A stretch of DNA of 15,223 nucleotides. Source: Actinomycetes bacterium. GTDB taxonomy: Bacteria; Actinomycetota; Actinomycetes; Streptosporangiales; Streptosporangiaceae. The stretch is from contig JAOPYP010000496.1 in NCBI GenBank assembly GCA_025964635.1, positions 1 to 15,223 of the forward strand, given 5' to 3'. How positions within the stretch are numbered: position 1 is the stretch's first letter; every line of letters starts with the position of its first letter. The position numbers were made by a program, and so were the translations under genes. Positions 1 to 5,908 of the stretch are shown here, one piece after another. A model generated the notes under the pieces. The model did no database searches. It saw only the letters and a program-made list of their open reading frames with translations, and was not told the DNA's origin.

Positions 1-119
1 AGGGCCAGGTACCCGTAGAAGGCCAGGTCGAAGTCCCCGGTCCAGCCCCAGACCACATCCAGGCCCAGGGCCAGGATGGCGAAGATGGCCGCTTCGGTGA
101 AGACGCTGATCCAGTACAT
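1..119 (-). CDS. livM: Branched-chain amino acid ABC transporter permease, LivM type (partial, N-terminus only)
   Basis: Only the first 39 codons are inside the window; the gene runs off the left edge. It begins at ATG 119-117, and its A is also the last base of the TGA stop of the upstream permease (TGATG), so the two are translationally coupled. The visible protein has a hydrophobic first helix followed by LALGLDVVWGWTGDFDLAFYG, which matches the early LivM pattern (NLxWGxTGxxxFGxxAFFxxGAY). LivM pairs with LivH to form the membrane channel of high-affinity importers for branched-chain amino acids, amides or urea. The family call rests on this short stretch plus the strong LivH neighbour. 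Substrate cannot be told. Confidence 0.82.
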   Translation of the reverse strand, partial: MYWISVFTEAAIFAILALGLDVVWGWTGDFDLAFYGYLA

Positions 120-1000
120 CAGGCCCGCACCGCCGCCGCGCTGCCGCGGACGAAGACCCCGTTAGGCCGGAACAGCATGAGCAGGACAAGGAGCAGGAAG
201 GCGAACACCAGCTCGTAAGCGGAGCTGGTGTAGGTGCCGGCGACCTGCAGGACGATCCCCACCAGCAAGGCGCCGCCAAACGTGGCGTACGGCCGGCCGA
301 TTCCGCCCGCCACCGTCGCCGTGATGGTCAGCAGCAGGAAGCTGAAGCCCAGCGTCGGGCTGAAGGTTCCGACCGTGTCGGCCAGCACGAATCCTGCGAA
401 GCCGGCCACCGCCCCGGCCAGAGCCCAGGTCTGCATCACGATCCGGCGCGCCGGTATCCCGCTCACCTGGGCTAGCGCGCGATCCTGGGAGACCGCCCGG
501 ATCGCCTTGCCAAAACGCGTCCGCTGCAGGAGCAGGTAGAGGAGCCCGGCCACGGCCAGCGCGGAGCAGATGACCTCGATGTCAGAAGTCGTCCACAGGA
601 ACGGCCCGACGTGGTGCAGGCCCCCCTGCGGGAACGTGTACGAGACGCTCGCCGCCCCGTAGACCATGACCAGCAGGTTCTGCAGGATGAGCGACGCGCC
701 CAGCGTGGCGATGAAGATCGTGATGCCGCTGCGCCCGCGGAACTGCTCGATCAGCCCGGCGTTCAGGACCAGCCCCGCCACCATGCCGGCGGCCGCGGCG
801 ACCAGTGCGGCCAGGGCCACGCTCTGGTGGAAGATCGTCTGGGCGCTGTAGGCGGCGTACGCGCCGATGGTGAGGAACTCGCCGTGCGCGAAATTGGCCA
901 CGCGGCTGACCGCGTACTCAAGCGTGAACGCGACGGCGGAAAGCGACAGGATCGCCGCCGTCGAGAGCCCGATGCCGACGCTTACCAGGAAAGCGCTCAT
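119..1000 (-). CDS. livH: Branched-chain amino acid ABC transporter permease, LivH type
   Basis: This 293-residue integral membrane protein is almost entirely hydrophobic, with about eight predicted membrane helices. LivH hallmarks are visible: NFAHGEFLTIGAY (36-48), the EAA-like cytoplasmic loop TRFGKAIRAVSQD (161-173) that contacts the ATPases, GGIGRPYATFGGALLVGIV (232-250), and a terminal FRPNGVF (277-283). Length matches the family. The ATG is preceded on the minus strand by a GAGGGA Shine-Dalgarno at about 1004-1010. It is the first gene of an operon continuing into livM. The binding protein and the two ATPases are not in the window and are presumably further left. A promoter 81 bp upstream and a divergent GntR-family gene suggest substrate-responsive control. 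The transported substrate (branched-chain amino acid, amide or urea) is undetermined. Confidence 0.92.
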   Translation of the reverse strand: MSAFLVSVGIGLSTAAILSLSAVAFTLEYAVSRVANFAHGEFLTIGAYAAYSAQTIFHQSVALAALVAAAAGMVAGLVLNAGLIEQFRGRSGITIFIATLGASLILQNLLVMVYGAASVSYTFPQGGLHHVGPFLWTTSDIEVICSALAVAGLLYLLLQRTRFGKAIRAVSQDRALAQVSGIPARRIVMQTWALAGAVAGFAGFVLADTVGTFSPTLGFSFLLLTITATVAGGIGRPYATFGGALLVGIVLQVAGTYTSSAYELVFAFLLLVLLMLFRPNGVFVRGSAAAVRA

Positions 1001-1060
1001 GTCATCCCTCAGCAGGACTAGGGGGCAGGGATTTGAGGGGAAAGTGACGAAGAGTGTCAG

Positions 1061-1071
1061 TGGCTCAGCCA
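1061..1071. promoter_or_regulatory. Palindrome TGGCTCAGCCA, candidate operator in the liv/gntR gap
   Basis: This is a perfect 5+1+5 inverted repeat. It starts about three bases downstream of the predicted livHM transcription start, where a bound repressor would block initiation. It does not match the classic FadR-type TNGTNNNACNA consensus, so assignment to the neighbouring GntR protein is inference from position only. Confidence 0.35.
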
Positions 1072-1080
1072 GTAGCCCGA

Positions 1081-1109
1081 ACCATAATGTTCGCTATCCT
1101 GGGTGTCAA
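1081..1109 (-). promoter_or_regulatory. Sigma-70-type promoter for livHM
   Basis: On the minus strand a perfect -35 hexamer TTGACA (1104-1109) is followed by a 17-nt spacer and TATGGT (1081-1086; four of six matches to TATAAT). Transcription would start near 1074, leaving a leader of about 74 nt before the livH ATG. It is the best-matching promoter I found in the window. It lies in the gap shared with the divergent regulator gene. Confidence 0.7.
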
Positions 1110-1214
1110 CGGGTCCTGGCTGACGTGCTGCCGAGGACGTGAGCGAGGATGTGCTCGTGGCGGCGACCTCAGGACAGGGGGCAGCCCGGCTAGAGGATTG
1201 AGGCGACGGACGTC

Positions 1215-1967
1215 ATGCGAGCGGGTCACCGGGCCGGGCGGCCAAGCACCGAATCACTGCGGGCTCCCGACCGGCGCCGTCTCTACGAGCAGCTGGCCGC
1301 CCGGCTGCTGGACTATGTCGAGGTCACCGGGCTGGGGGTCGGCGACCGGCTGCCCTCGGAACGAGATCTCGCCGCGGCCCTTCAGGTGAGCCGCGCATCA
1401 GTCCGCCAGGCCACGGTCGCGCTTGAGGTGCGCGGGACGCTGGAAGTGCGCCACGGCGATGGCATCTACCTCAGCTCGCTGCCCAACGACTCAGGCCGGC
1501 TCATGGAGCTGATGACGCAGCGGCACCGGCTGCCCGCGATCCTGGAGGCCCGCGAGGCGCTGGAGACGCAACTGGCCGCGCTCGCGGCGGCGCGCCGGAC
1601 CGAGGCGGACATCGCGGCGATGGACAGCGCGCTCGAAGCGATGGCCGCCGACATCGACGCCGACGGCCTGGGCGAAGAAGGCGACCGGCTGTTTCACGAA
1701 GCCGTCACCAGGACGGCCCGCAGCGCGCTGCTGGCCGATTTCATGACCGCGCTGGCCGTGCCCATCAGCGAAACCCGGCGCAGCTCGCTGGGCGAGCCGG
1801 GACGCCCGCCCCGCTCACTGAACGCGCATCGCCGCATCCTGGAGGCCATCCGCCGCGGGGACGCGCCGGGAGCACGGCAGGCCATGCGCCGCCACGTGAA
1901 AATGGTGGCCGACATCGGGCTGCTCAGGTGGTCAGCCGTCGAGCCGGAGAGCGACCGGTCGGGCTAG
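1215..1967 (+). CDS. GntR-family transcriptional regulator, FCD (FadR-like) subfamily
   Basis: This 250-residue regulator has an N-terminal winged helix-turn-helix at about 23-87, with the GntR signature LPSERDLAAALQVSRASVRQA (46-66) and wing GTLEVRHGDGIYL. An all-helical FCD effector domain follows at about 104-232. The usual FCD metal/ligand residues can be placed at D157 and H161 (DRLFHEAV), H205 (NAHRRILEAI) and H227 (RRHVKMV). FCD regulators usually sense small carboxylates or amino-acid-like ligands. ATG 1215 has modest Shine-Dalgarno material just upstream (GAGG at 1200-1203). It is divergent from livHM and probably regulates it, perhaps with autoregulation. Its stop overlaps the stop of pspAB, encoded tail-to-tail, by four bases. 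Confidence 0.9.
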   Translation: MRAGHRAGRPSTESLRAPDRRRLYEQLAARLLDYVEVTGLGVGDRLPSERDLAAALQVSRASVRQATVALEVRGTLEVRHGDGIYLSSLPNDSGRLMELMTQRHRLPAILEAREALETQLAALAAARRTEADIAAMDSALEAMAADIDADGLGEEGDRLFHEAVTRTARSALLADFMTALAVPISETRRSSLGEPGRPPRSLNAHRRILEAIRRGDAPGARQAMRRHVKMVADIGLLRWSAVEPESDRSG

Positions 1968-2536
1968 AGGCCGGGGGCGCCCCAGACCGCGAACCAGCGG
2001 CTCAGGTCGGGCTCGATCTTCAGGTCGGCGCCCACCGCGCCGCGGACCTGCAGTTCGACGGCGTTGTCCCGCTCCTGGCCGGATTTCGGTGCAAACGGGT
2101 AGAACGTGCCCCGCTTGTAGAGGTAGACGATACCCAGCCTGCGACCGGAATCGTCGCGGAAGCCGACCAGGGTGCAGAGCAGCTGCGGCCCGAACCCGCC
2201 GTCGGCCAGCGAGGAGTTCACCGCGTGCAGGTCGGTGACCAGCGCCTCAAAGTCGTCCGGGGCGTGGTGGCAGGTGAGCCACGTGAACCCGTAGGAGTCG
2301 GTGCTCACCTCCACCGCGGCCGTGCCCGAGCCCATGCTGAGCAGCTCCCGGACGTCCTTCTCGATGTCCGCGAACGCCTTGCCCTCGGCGACCCGGAAGC
2401 AGACCGAGCCGGTGCCGGTGGGCACCAGGTTCAACCCCGCCTCCAGCGTGATCGCCGCGGTGGGCAGGGAGAACAGTTCGTCCAGGTTGGGCTGGGCCGG
2501 CTTGGACCGGCCCAGGATCGTGTCCAGGAATCCCAC
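1964..2536 (-). CDS. pspAB: PspA-associated protein PspAB
   Basis: This 190-residue soluble-looking protein starts MGFLDTILGRSKPAQPNLDELF and contains VPTGTGSVCFRVAEGKAFADI (38-58), features I recognise from actinobacterial PspAB proteins. No catalytic motif or membrane helix is evident. The GTG start lies four bases after the htpX stop (TAG, then CGCG, then GTG). There is no clear independent Shine-Dalgarno, so translation is probably coupled to htpX. PspAB is known mainly by its genomic association with PspA, PspAA and HtpX in the phage-shock/envelope-stress response; its biochemical role is not established. Family membership is recalled from sequence pattern and is strongly supported by the neighbours. 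Confidence 0.85.
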   Translation of the reverse strand: MGFLDTILGRSKPAQPNLDELFSLPTAAITLEAGLNLVPTGTGSVCFRVAEGKAFADIEKDVRELLSMGSGTAAVEVSTDSYGFTWLTCHHAPDDFEALVTDLHAVNSSLADGGFGPQLLCTLVGFRDDSGRRLGIVYLYKRGTFYPFAPKSGQERDNAVELQVRGAVGADLKIEPDLSRWFAVWGAPGL

Positions 2537-2540
2537 CGCG

Positions 2541-3509
2541 CTACCGGCTCAGCTGCTCGGAGATCTCCGACAGCTGGCGCAGCCGCCGGTCCAGCGACGG
2601 GTGCGTGGAGAACAGCGAGTTCAGGCTGACTTCCTTGCCGCCGGCCTTGAACGCCGGCACGAAGTAGAAGGCGTTCAGCGGCTCAGCGGTGCGCAGGTCC
2701 TTGTTCGGGATCCTGCTCATCGACCCGCTGACCTTCTGCAGCGCACTGGCCAGCGCGGACGGCTGCCCGGTGAGCAGCGCCCCGGCCCGGTCGGCCGCCA
2801 GCTCCCGGTACCGGGACAGCAGCCGGATGAGCAGGAAGCTCACCGCGTACGTCACGATGCCGACCACCAGCACGACCAGCACGACCGGGAGCGCGCCGCC
2901 GTTGTTGTTGTTGTTATTGCTGCGCCCGCCGCCCCCGCCGAACAGCTCGGAGTAGAAGGCGAACCGGACCAGCAGGCCCGCGATGATGCCGATGAACGAG
3001 GCGATGGTCATCACCGCGACGTCCTTGTGGGCCACGTGCGACAGCTCGTGCGCCAGTATGGCCTCAAGCTCGCGGTCGTCCAGATCGGGGTGGTTGAGCA
3101 GCCCGGTCGTCACGACCAGGACCGAGGTCTTGGTGTTCCGCCCGGTGGCAAACGCGTTCAGCATCGGCGAGGGCGCGATCGCGACCCGCGGCTTGGGCAT
3201 GTTGGCCAGGGCGACGAGCCGGTCCACGATGCCGTGCAGCCGGGCCGCCTGGGGGCCATCCTGCGGGGTCACGACCTGGGCCTGCGCGGTGCTGAGGGCG
3301 ATCTTGTCGGAGAACCAGAAGGAACCGACCCCCAGGGCCAGGCCGAACAGCACGGCGATGAACACGATGCCGCCGCTCGAGATGTTGGTGTGGCCGAGCA
3401 CCAGCACGAGAACGGTGATGAAGGCGACGAAGACCACTCCGAGAAGAAACATCGTCAGGGTCATCCGCGCCGTGAGACCCCTGTCAGGCGCATAGCGAGT
3501 CTTCGCCAT
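2541..3509 (-). CDS. htpX: Membrane zinc metalloprotease HtpX
   Basis: A 322-residue M48-family protease that degrades damaged membrane proteins. The zinc site is AHELSHVAHKD, with ligands H154 and H158 and catalytic E155; the third ligand is E236 in SRYRELAAD. The C-terminal FSTHPSLDRRLRQL (300-313) is also characteristic. Membrane helices lie at about 15-38, 46-66, 165-187 and 206-230. The loop between the last two is unusual: five glycines, RS, then six asparagines (191-202), the latter from an AAC/AAT triplet run at about 2906-2923. The ATG has a good GGAGG Shine-Dalgarno (3517-3521) with 7-nt spacing. It is followed directly by pspAB, so protease and Psp partner are co-expressed. Confidence 0.96.
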   Translation of the reverse strand: MAKTRYAPDRGLTARMTLTMFLLGVVFVAFITVLVLVLGHTNISSGGIVFIAVLFGLALGVGSFWFSDKIALSTAQAQVVTPQDGPQAARLHGIVDRLVALANMPKPRVAIAPSPMLNAFATGRNTKTSVLVVTTGLLNHPDLDDRELEAILAHELSHVAHKDVAVMTIASFIGIIAGLLVRFAFYSELFGGGGGRSNNNNNNGGALPVVLVVLVVGIVTYAVSFLLIRLLSRYRELAADRAGALLTGQPSALASALQKVSGSMSRIPNKDLRTAEPLNAFYFVPAFKAGGKEVSLNSLFSTHPSLDRRLRQLSEISEQLSR

Positions 3510-3527
3510 CGCGCCGCCTCCGTTCTG

Positions 3528-3548
3528 TCAGCCGGCCAGGCCGGCTGA
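3528..3548 (-). promoter_or_regulatory. Perfect inverted repeat in the htpX leader
   Basis: TCAGCCGGCC and its exact reverse complement flank a single A, giving 10-bp arms. The repeat ends only 6 bases before the htpX Shine-Dalgarno (3517-3521). It could be a transcription-factor operator, or an RNA hairpin that affects ribosome access or mRNA stability. The sequence does not decide between these. Confidence 0.5.
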
Positions 3549-3557
3549 GCTTTAACC

Positions 3558-3575
3558 GGCTTCGCTATCGAAGCC
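3558..3575 (-). promoter_or_regulatory. Stem-loop upstream of htpX
   Basis: GGCTTCG and its exact reverse complement CGAAGCC surround a 4-nt loop (CTAT on plus, ATAG on minus). It sits 9 bases from the 3528-3548 palindrome, so the two could form tandem hairpins in the htpX leader. There is no U-tract on the minus strand, so a simple intrinsic terminator reading toward htpX is unlikely. Confidence 0.45.
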
Positions 3576-3637
3576 ATCCTGTTTCATTATCAGGCAGGGG
3601 CCGAGCGGAAATCCCACTATGCGGCACCCTCGGGGTG

Positions 3638-3652
3638 GCCGTCTGAGACGGC
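3638..3652. promoter_or_regulatory. Perfect palindrome GCCGTCTGAGACGGC
   Basis: The arms are seven bases each around a central G. It lies about 50 bp upstream (in the direction of htpX transcription) of the possible GATAAT -10 element. That is a plausible activator-site position, but no regulator can be named. Confidence 0.35.
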
Positions 3653-3761
3653 GCACGAAGTCGTCGCGGCATGGTTCCGTGGGCTTGGCCGACCGCCCGG
3701 TCATCCTTTCCCTGGATGTCCACCTGCCAGTGTCCCCGGCCGACCTGAAGGTTTGCTGAAC

Positions 3762-3780
3762 CAGCCCTGAAAGCGGGCTG
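3762..3780 (-). terminator. Possible terminator or attenuator after pspAA
   Basis: CAGCCC and GGGCTG arms pair around a 7-nt loop, 66 bases beyond the pspAA stop on the minus strand. No strong U-run follows (GTTCAGC), so this may be a weak or partial terminator, allowing some read-through into htpX. Confidence 0.35.
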
Positions 3781-3845
3781 TTCCTCCTCCGGGGACGCCT
3801 CGGCCTGGGGGGCCTCGACCTCCGCCGGAACCCCGGCCCGGGAGC

Positions 3846-4127
3846 TCAGCGCCCCGGGATCAGGCCATCCTCCGACAGCAGGCCACGCACATCCTCCATG
3901 GTGGCGTCGGAATAGGGCAGGATCACATCCGACGATTCCAACGAATCCGTCGGCACTGGTGTTCCCACAGCGCGGACCCGGTCCAGCATCTGGGTCAGGA
4001 CCGGGCGGAAGGCATTCTCGTCCCCGGAGTTCACGGCTGCCTCGAGCCTGGCGTCCAGCTCGTTCAGCTCGGTGGCGAGGCTGTCCTCCACGGCCAGCTG
4101 GCCCTCGCCGAGGATCCGGATGATCAT
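3846..4127 (-). CDS. pspAA: PspA-associated protein PspAA
   Basis: A 93-residue protein beginning MIIRILGEGQLAVED, with GDENAFRPVLTQMLDRVRAVGTPVPTDSLESSDVILP in the middle and a GLIPGR end. This is the pattern I know for PspAA, a small partner found next to PspA in many actinobacteria and archaea. Its ATG overlaps the pspA stop by four bases (ATGA), so the two are translationally coupled. There are no membrane helices or catalytic motifs; it is presumably a cytosolic or membrane-peripheral partner of PspA. Its exact role in envelope-stress sensing is not established. Confidence 0.88.
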   Translation of the reverse strand: MIIRILGEGQLAVEDSLATELNELDARLEAAVNSGDENAFRPVLTQMLDRVRAVGTPVPTDSLESSDVILPYSDATMEDVRGLLSEDGLIPGR

Positions 4128-4924
4128 GACCCCTCACCAGCCTGCGGTTTGTCGGCCACGGTGCCCGACTGCCCGTTCCCGGCCGCTCCCGACGCGGAGC
4201 CCTCGATCTCGCGGGGCGCCTCGCCCTGGCCCAGCTCGCCCTTGAGCCGCTCCAGCTCCCGGTCCACGTCGTGGGTCGCACCCATCTGGTCCAGCTCACG
4301 CTGGATGTCGTCGTTCGGCTGGGCGGTCACGTCGTCCAGGGCGCCGGAGGCCATCAGCTCGTCGATGGCACCCGCCCGGGCCTGCATCTGCGCCGTCTTG
4401 TCCTGGGCCCGCTGCACCGCCATGCCCACGTCGCCCATCTCCTCGGAGATGCCCGACACGGCCTCGCCGATCCTGGTCTGGGCCTCGGCGGCGGTGTAGG
4501 TGGCCTTGATGGTCTCCTTCTGCGTGCGGAAGGCCTCCACCTTGGCCTGCAGCCGCTGGGAGGCGGCGGTCAGCTTCTCCTCGTCCGCCTGCAGCGACTG
4601 ATACTGGGTCTGCAGGTCGCTGATCTGGGTCTCCAGCCCCGACTTGCGGGTCAGCGCCTCGCGGGCCAGGTCTTCCCGTCCGCTGCCCAGCGCCTTACGG
4701 GCCTGGCCGTCCAGCTTGGTCTGCTGCTGCTGCAGCGTGTTCATCTGGAGCTCGACACGCTTACGCGACGTGGCGACGTCAGCGACGCCCCGGCGGACCT
4801 GCGTCAGCATCTCCAGCTGACGCTGGTAGGAGTAGTCCAGGGTCTCGCGCGGATCTTCCAGCCGGTCCAGCTGCTTATTTGCCTTGGCCTTGAAGATCAG
4901 TGATACCCGCTTCACCACGCTCAT
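4124..4924 (-). CDS. pspA: Phage shock protein A, PspA/IM30 (Vipp1) family
   Basis: A 266-residue, ESCRT-III-like membrane-binding coiled-coil protein that coats and stabilises the cytoplasmic membrane under envelope stress. The start MSVVKRVSLIFKAKANKQLD is the family's amphipathic N-terminal helix, followed by EDPRETLDYSYQRQLEML. A long coiled coil rich in Q, E, K and A spans about 25-190, then comes a flexible tail rich in G, S and E that is longer than in E. coli PspA. I chose ATG 4924 because it starts exactly at the family N-terminus and has GAGGGG about 12 nt upstream. In-frame upstream starts (4936 and GTG 4978) would add unconserved residues; 4936 sits directly against the Shine-Dalgarno. 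It leads pspA-pspAA. Confidence 0.94.
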   Translation of the reverse strand: MSVVKRVSLIFKAKANKQLDRLEDPRETLDYSYQRQLEMLTQVRRGVADVATSRKRVELQMNTLQQQQTKLDGQARKALGSGREDLAREALTRKSGLETQISDLQTQYQSLQADEEKLTAASQRLQAKVEAFRTQKETIKATYTAAEAQTRIGEAVSGISEEMGDVGMAVQRAQDKTAQMQARAGAIDELMASGALDDVTAQPNDDIQRELDQMGATHDVDRELERLKGELGQGEAPREIEGSASGAAGNGQSGTVADKPQAGEGS

Positions 4925-5119
4925 CGGCGCGACCATCCCCTCATCGTGTAACGCTGTGGCCAGCCACCTGCGGCGCACGAGCCGGCACCCCCCGTGCCGT
5001 GGCCGCTGCGCCTGCAGGCTGGTGGCACACAGCCTACGCGGTCAAACTCCCCGCAGCCATCACGGCGGGAAGGCTCGCGGTCTGGTGATCCGCGGCGTTC
5101 GTCCCGGTAGGCTGAGTCC
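4925..5119. promoter_or_regulatory. Divergent promoter region between pspA and the DUF3043 gene
   Basis: This 195-bp gap must hold the pspA promoter (minus) and the DUF3043 promoter (plus). On the minus strand TTGACC (about 5040-5045) is a possible -35, but I find no convincing -10 at the right distance. An inverted repeat CGGCAC-CCCCC-GTGCCG lies at 4983-4999, about 60 bp from the pspA start, and is a candidate operator or leader hairpin. No gene is visible. Confidence 0.4.
5108..5113 (+). promoter_or_regulatory. -10 element for a leaderless DUF3043 transcript
   Basis: TAGGCT fits TANNNT and ends six bases before the GTG start, so the predicted transcription start coincides with the first coding base. 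No Shine-Dalgarno is present upstream of this GTG, which supports leaderless initiation as is common in actinomycetes. No clear -35 is seen. Confidence 0.45.
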
Positions 5120-5725
5120 GTGTTCAGACGACGTAGCACGGCCACCCAGGACGCCGCCGAGGGCGCCCCGGGCGCTTCAGCGACCGATCAGGCCGGCTCT
5201 GCCCCCACTTCGGTGTCCGCGGGCAAGGGCAGGCCGACCCCCAAGCGCAGCGAGGCTGAGCGCCGCCGCCGGTACAACGCCCCGGGTGACCGGAAAGAGG
5301 CGCTGCGCCAGTCGCGGACCAGGGACCGCTCGGCGCGGGCCCGCAAGACGGAGGCCATGCGGCGCGGCGAGGAATGGGCCCTCCCGGCCAAGGACAAGGG
5401 CCCGGTCCGGACGCTGGCCCGCGACTTCGTGGACTCCCGGCGGCGGCTGAGCGAGTTCTACATGTACGGCCTGGTCGTGCTGCTGTTCCTGCTGTTCCTG
5501 CACAACTCCGTGATGCAGACGCTGCTGCCCCTGCTCCTCATCGTCATGGTGCTGATCATGGTCGTCGAGGGGTACTTCGTGGGCCGGCGCGTGACCAGCC
5601 TGGCCCAGGAGCGCTTCCCCGGGGAGAGCACCCGGGGGGTCAAGATGTACTCGGCCATGCGCGCGCTGCAGATCCGCCAGCTCCGCTTCCCGAAGCCGAG
5701 GGTGAAGCCGGGCGCCACGCTCTGA
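5120..5725 (+). CDS. DUF3043 domain-containing membrane protein
   Basis: A 201-residue protein. The first 100 residues are hydrophilic and very basic, with KGRPTPKRSEAERRRR (36-51) and the later KDKGPVRTLARDFVDSRR (91-108), both recognisable DUF3043 landmarks. Two adjacent membrane helices follow at about 113-130 and 133-153, then a basic C-terminus with RALQIRQLRFPKPRVKPG (181-198). The family is widespread in actinobacteria and its function is unknown. The likely topology is a long cytoplasmic basic N-terminus, a helical hairpin in the membrane and a cytoplasmic tail. GTG 5120 gives the family-like start MFRRRS. It is divergent from pspA; a link to envelope stress is possible but is inference from proximity only. 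Confidence 0.88.
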   Translation: MFRRRSTATQDAAEGAPGASATDQAGSAPTSVSAGKGRPTPKRSEAERRRRYNAPGDRKEALRQSRTRDRSARARKTEAMRRGEEWALPAKDKGPVRTLARDFVDSRRRLSEFYMYGLVVLLFLLFLHNSVMQTLLPLLLIVMVLIMVVEGYFVGRRVTSLAQERFPGESTRGVKMYSAMRALQIRQLRFPKPRVKPGATL

Positions 5726-5787
5726 CCCGGCGTCAGACGGCCGGGCGCCCCGGGCCGGGGACCGCCCCCAGGCGGGAGGACGCTCCG

Positions 5788-5807
5788 GGCGGGAGACGCC
5801 TCCCGCC
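5788..5807 (+). terminator. Hairpin downstream of the DUF3043 gene
   Basis: GGCGGGAG and CTCCCGCC form an 8-bp stem around an ACGC loop, 63 bases beyond the stop codon. There is no T-tract, as is usual for actinomycete terminators. A second hairpin, GAGGAC-AGCG-GTCCTC at 5822-5837, follows and may contribute. Confidence 0.5.
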
Positions 5808-5908
5808 GGTCGCCCCGGACGGAGGACAGCGGTCCTCACCAGGGCCAGTGGATCAAGGGTGAGGGCTGGCCCGGGACCGGCCGGGACATTGCCTTAGTGT
5901 CGTGCGTC

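Larger units (their letters stand above)
3510..3845. other. 336-bp non-coding gap between pspAA and htpX, rich in hairpins
   Basis: I see no credible gene on either strand; short readings lack starts, Shine-Dalgarno sites or family resemblance. The gap holds four inverted repeats, annotated separately: 3528-3548, 3558-3575, 3638-3652 and 3762-3780. A possible minus-strand -10 element GATAAT lies at 3586-3591, but no good -35 stands 17 bases before it. The layout suggests that htpX-pspAB has its own promoter or an attenuated read-through from pspA-pspAA, with a structured htpX leader. Confidence 0.6.

Noticed and set aside
2301..3548. Long plus-strand open frame across htpX and pspAB
   Set aside because: It is antisense to two confidently identified genes, has biased low-complexity composition and no recognisable domain.
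3565..4299. Minus-strand frame bridging pspA, pspAA and the gap, as a possible gene in the 336-bp gap
   Set aside because: Most of it overlaps pspA and pspAA in another frame. Its part in the gap has no start, ribosome site or family resemblance.
4925..4978. Longer PspA starting at GTG 4978 or ATG 4936
   Set aside because: The extra residues do not resemble the conserved amphipathic N-terminus, which begins exactly at ATG 4924. The 4936 start has no room between it and the Shine-Dalgarno.
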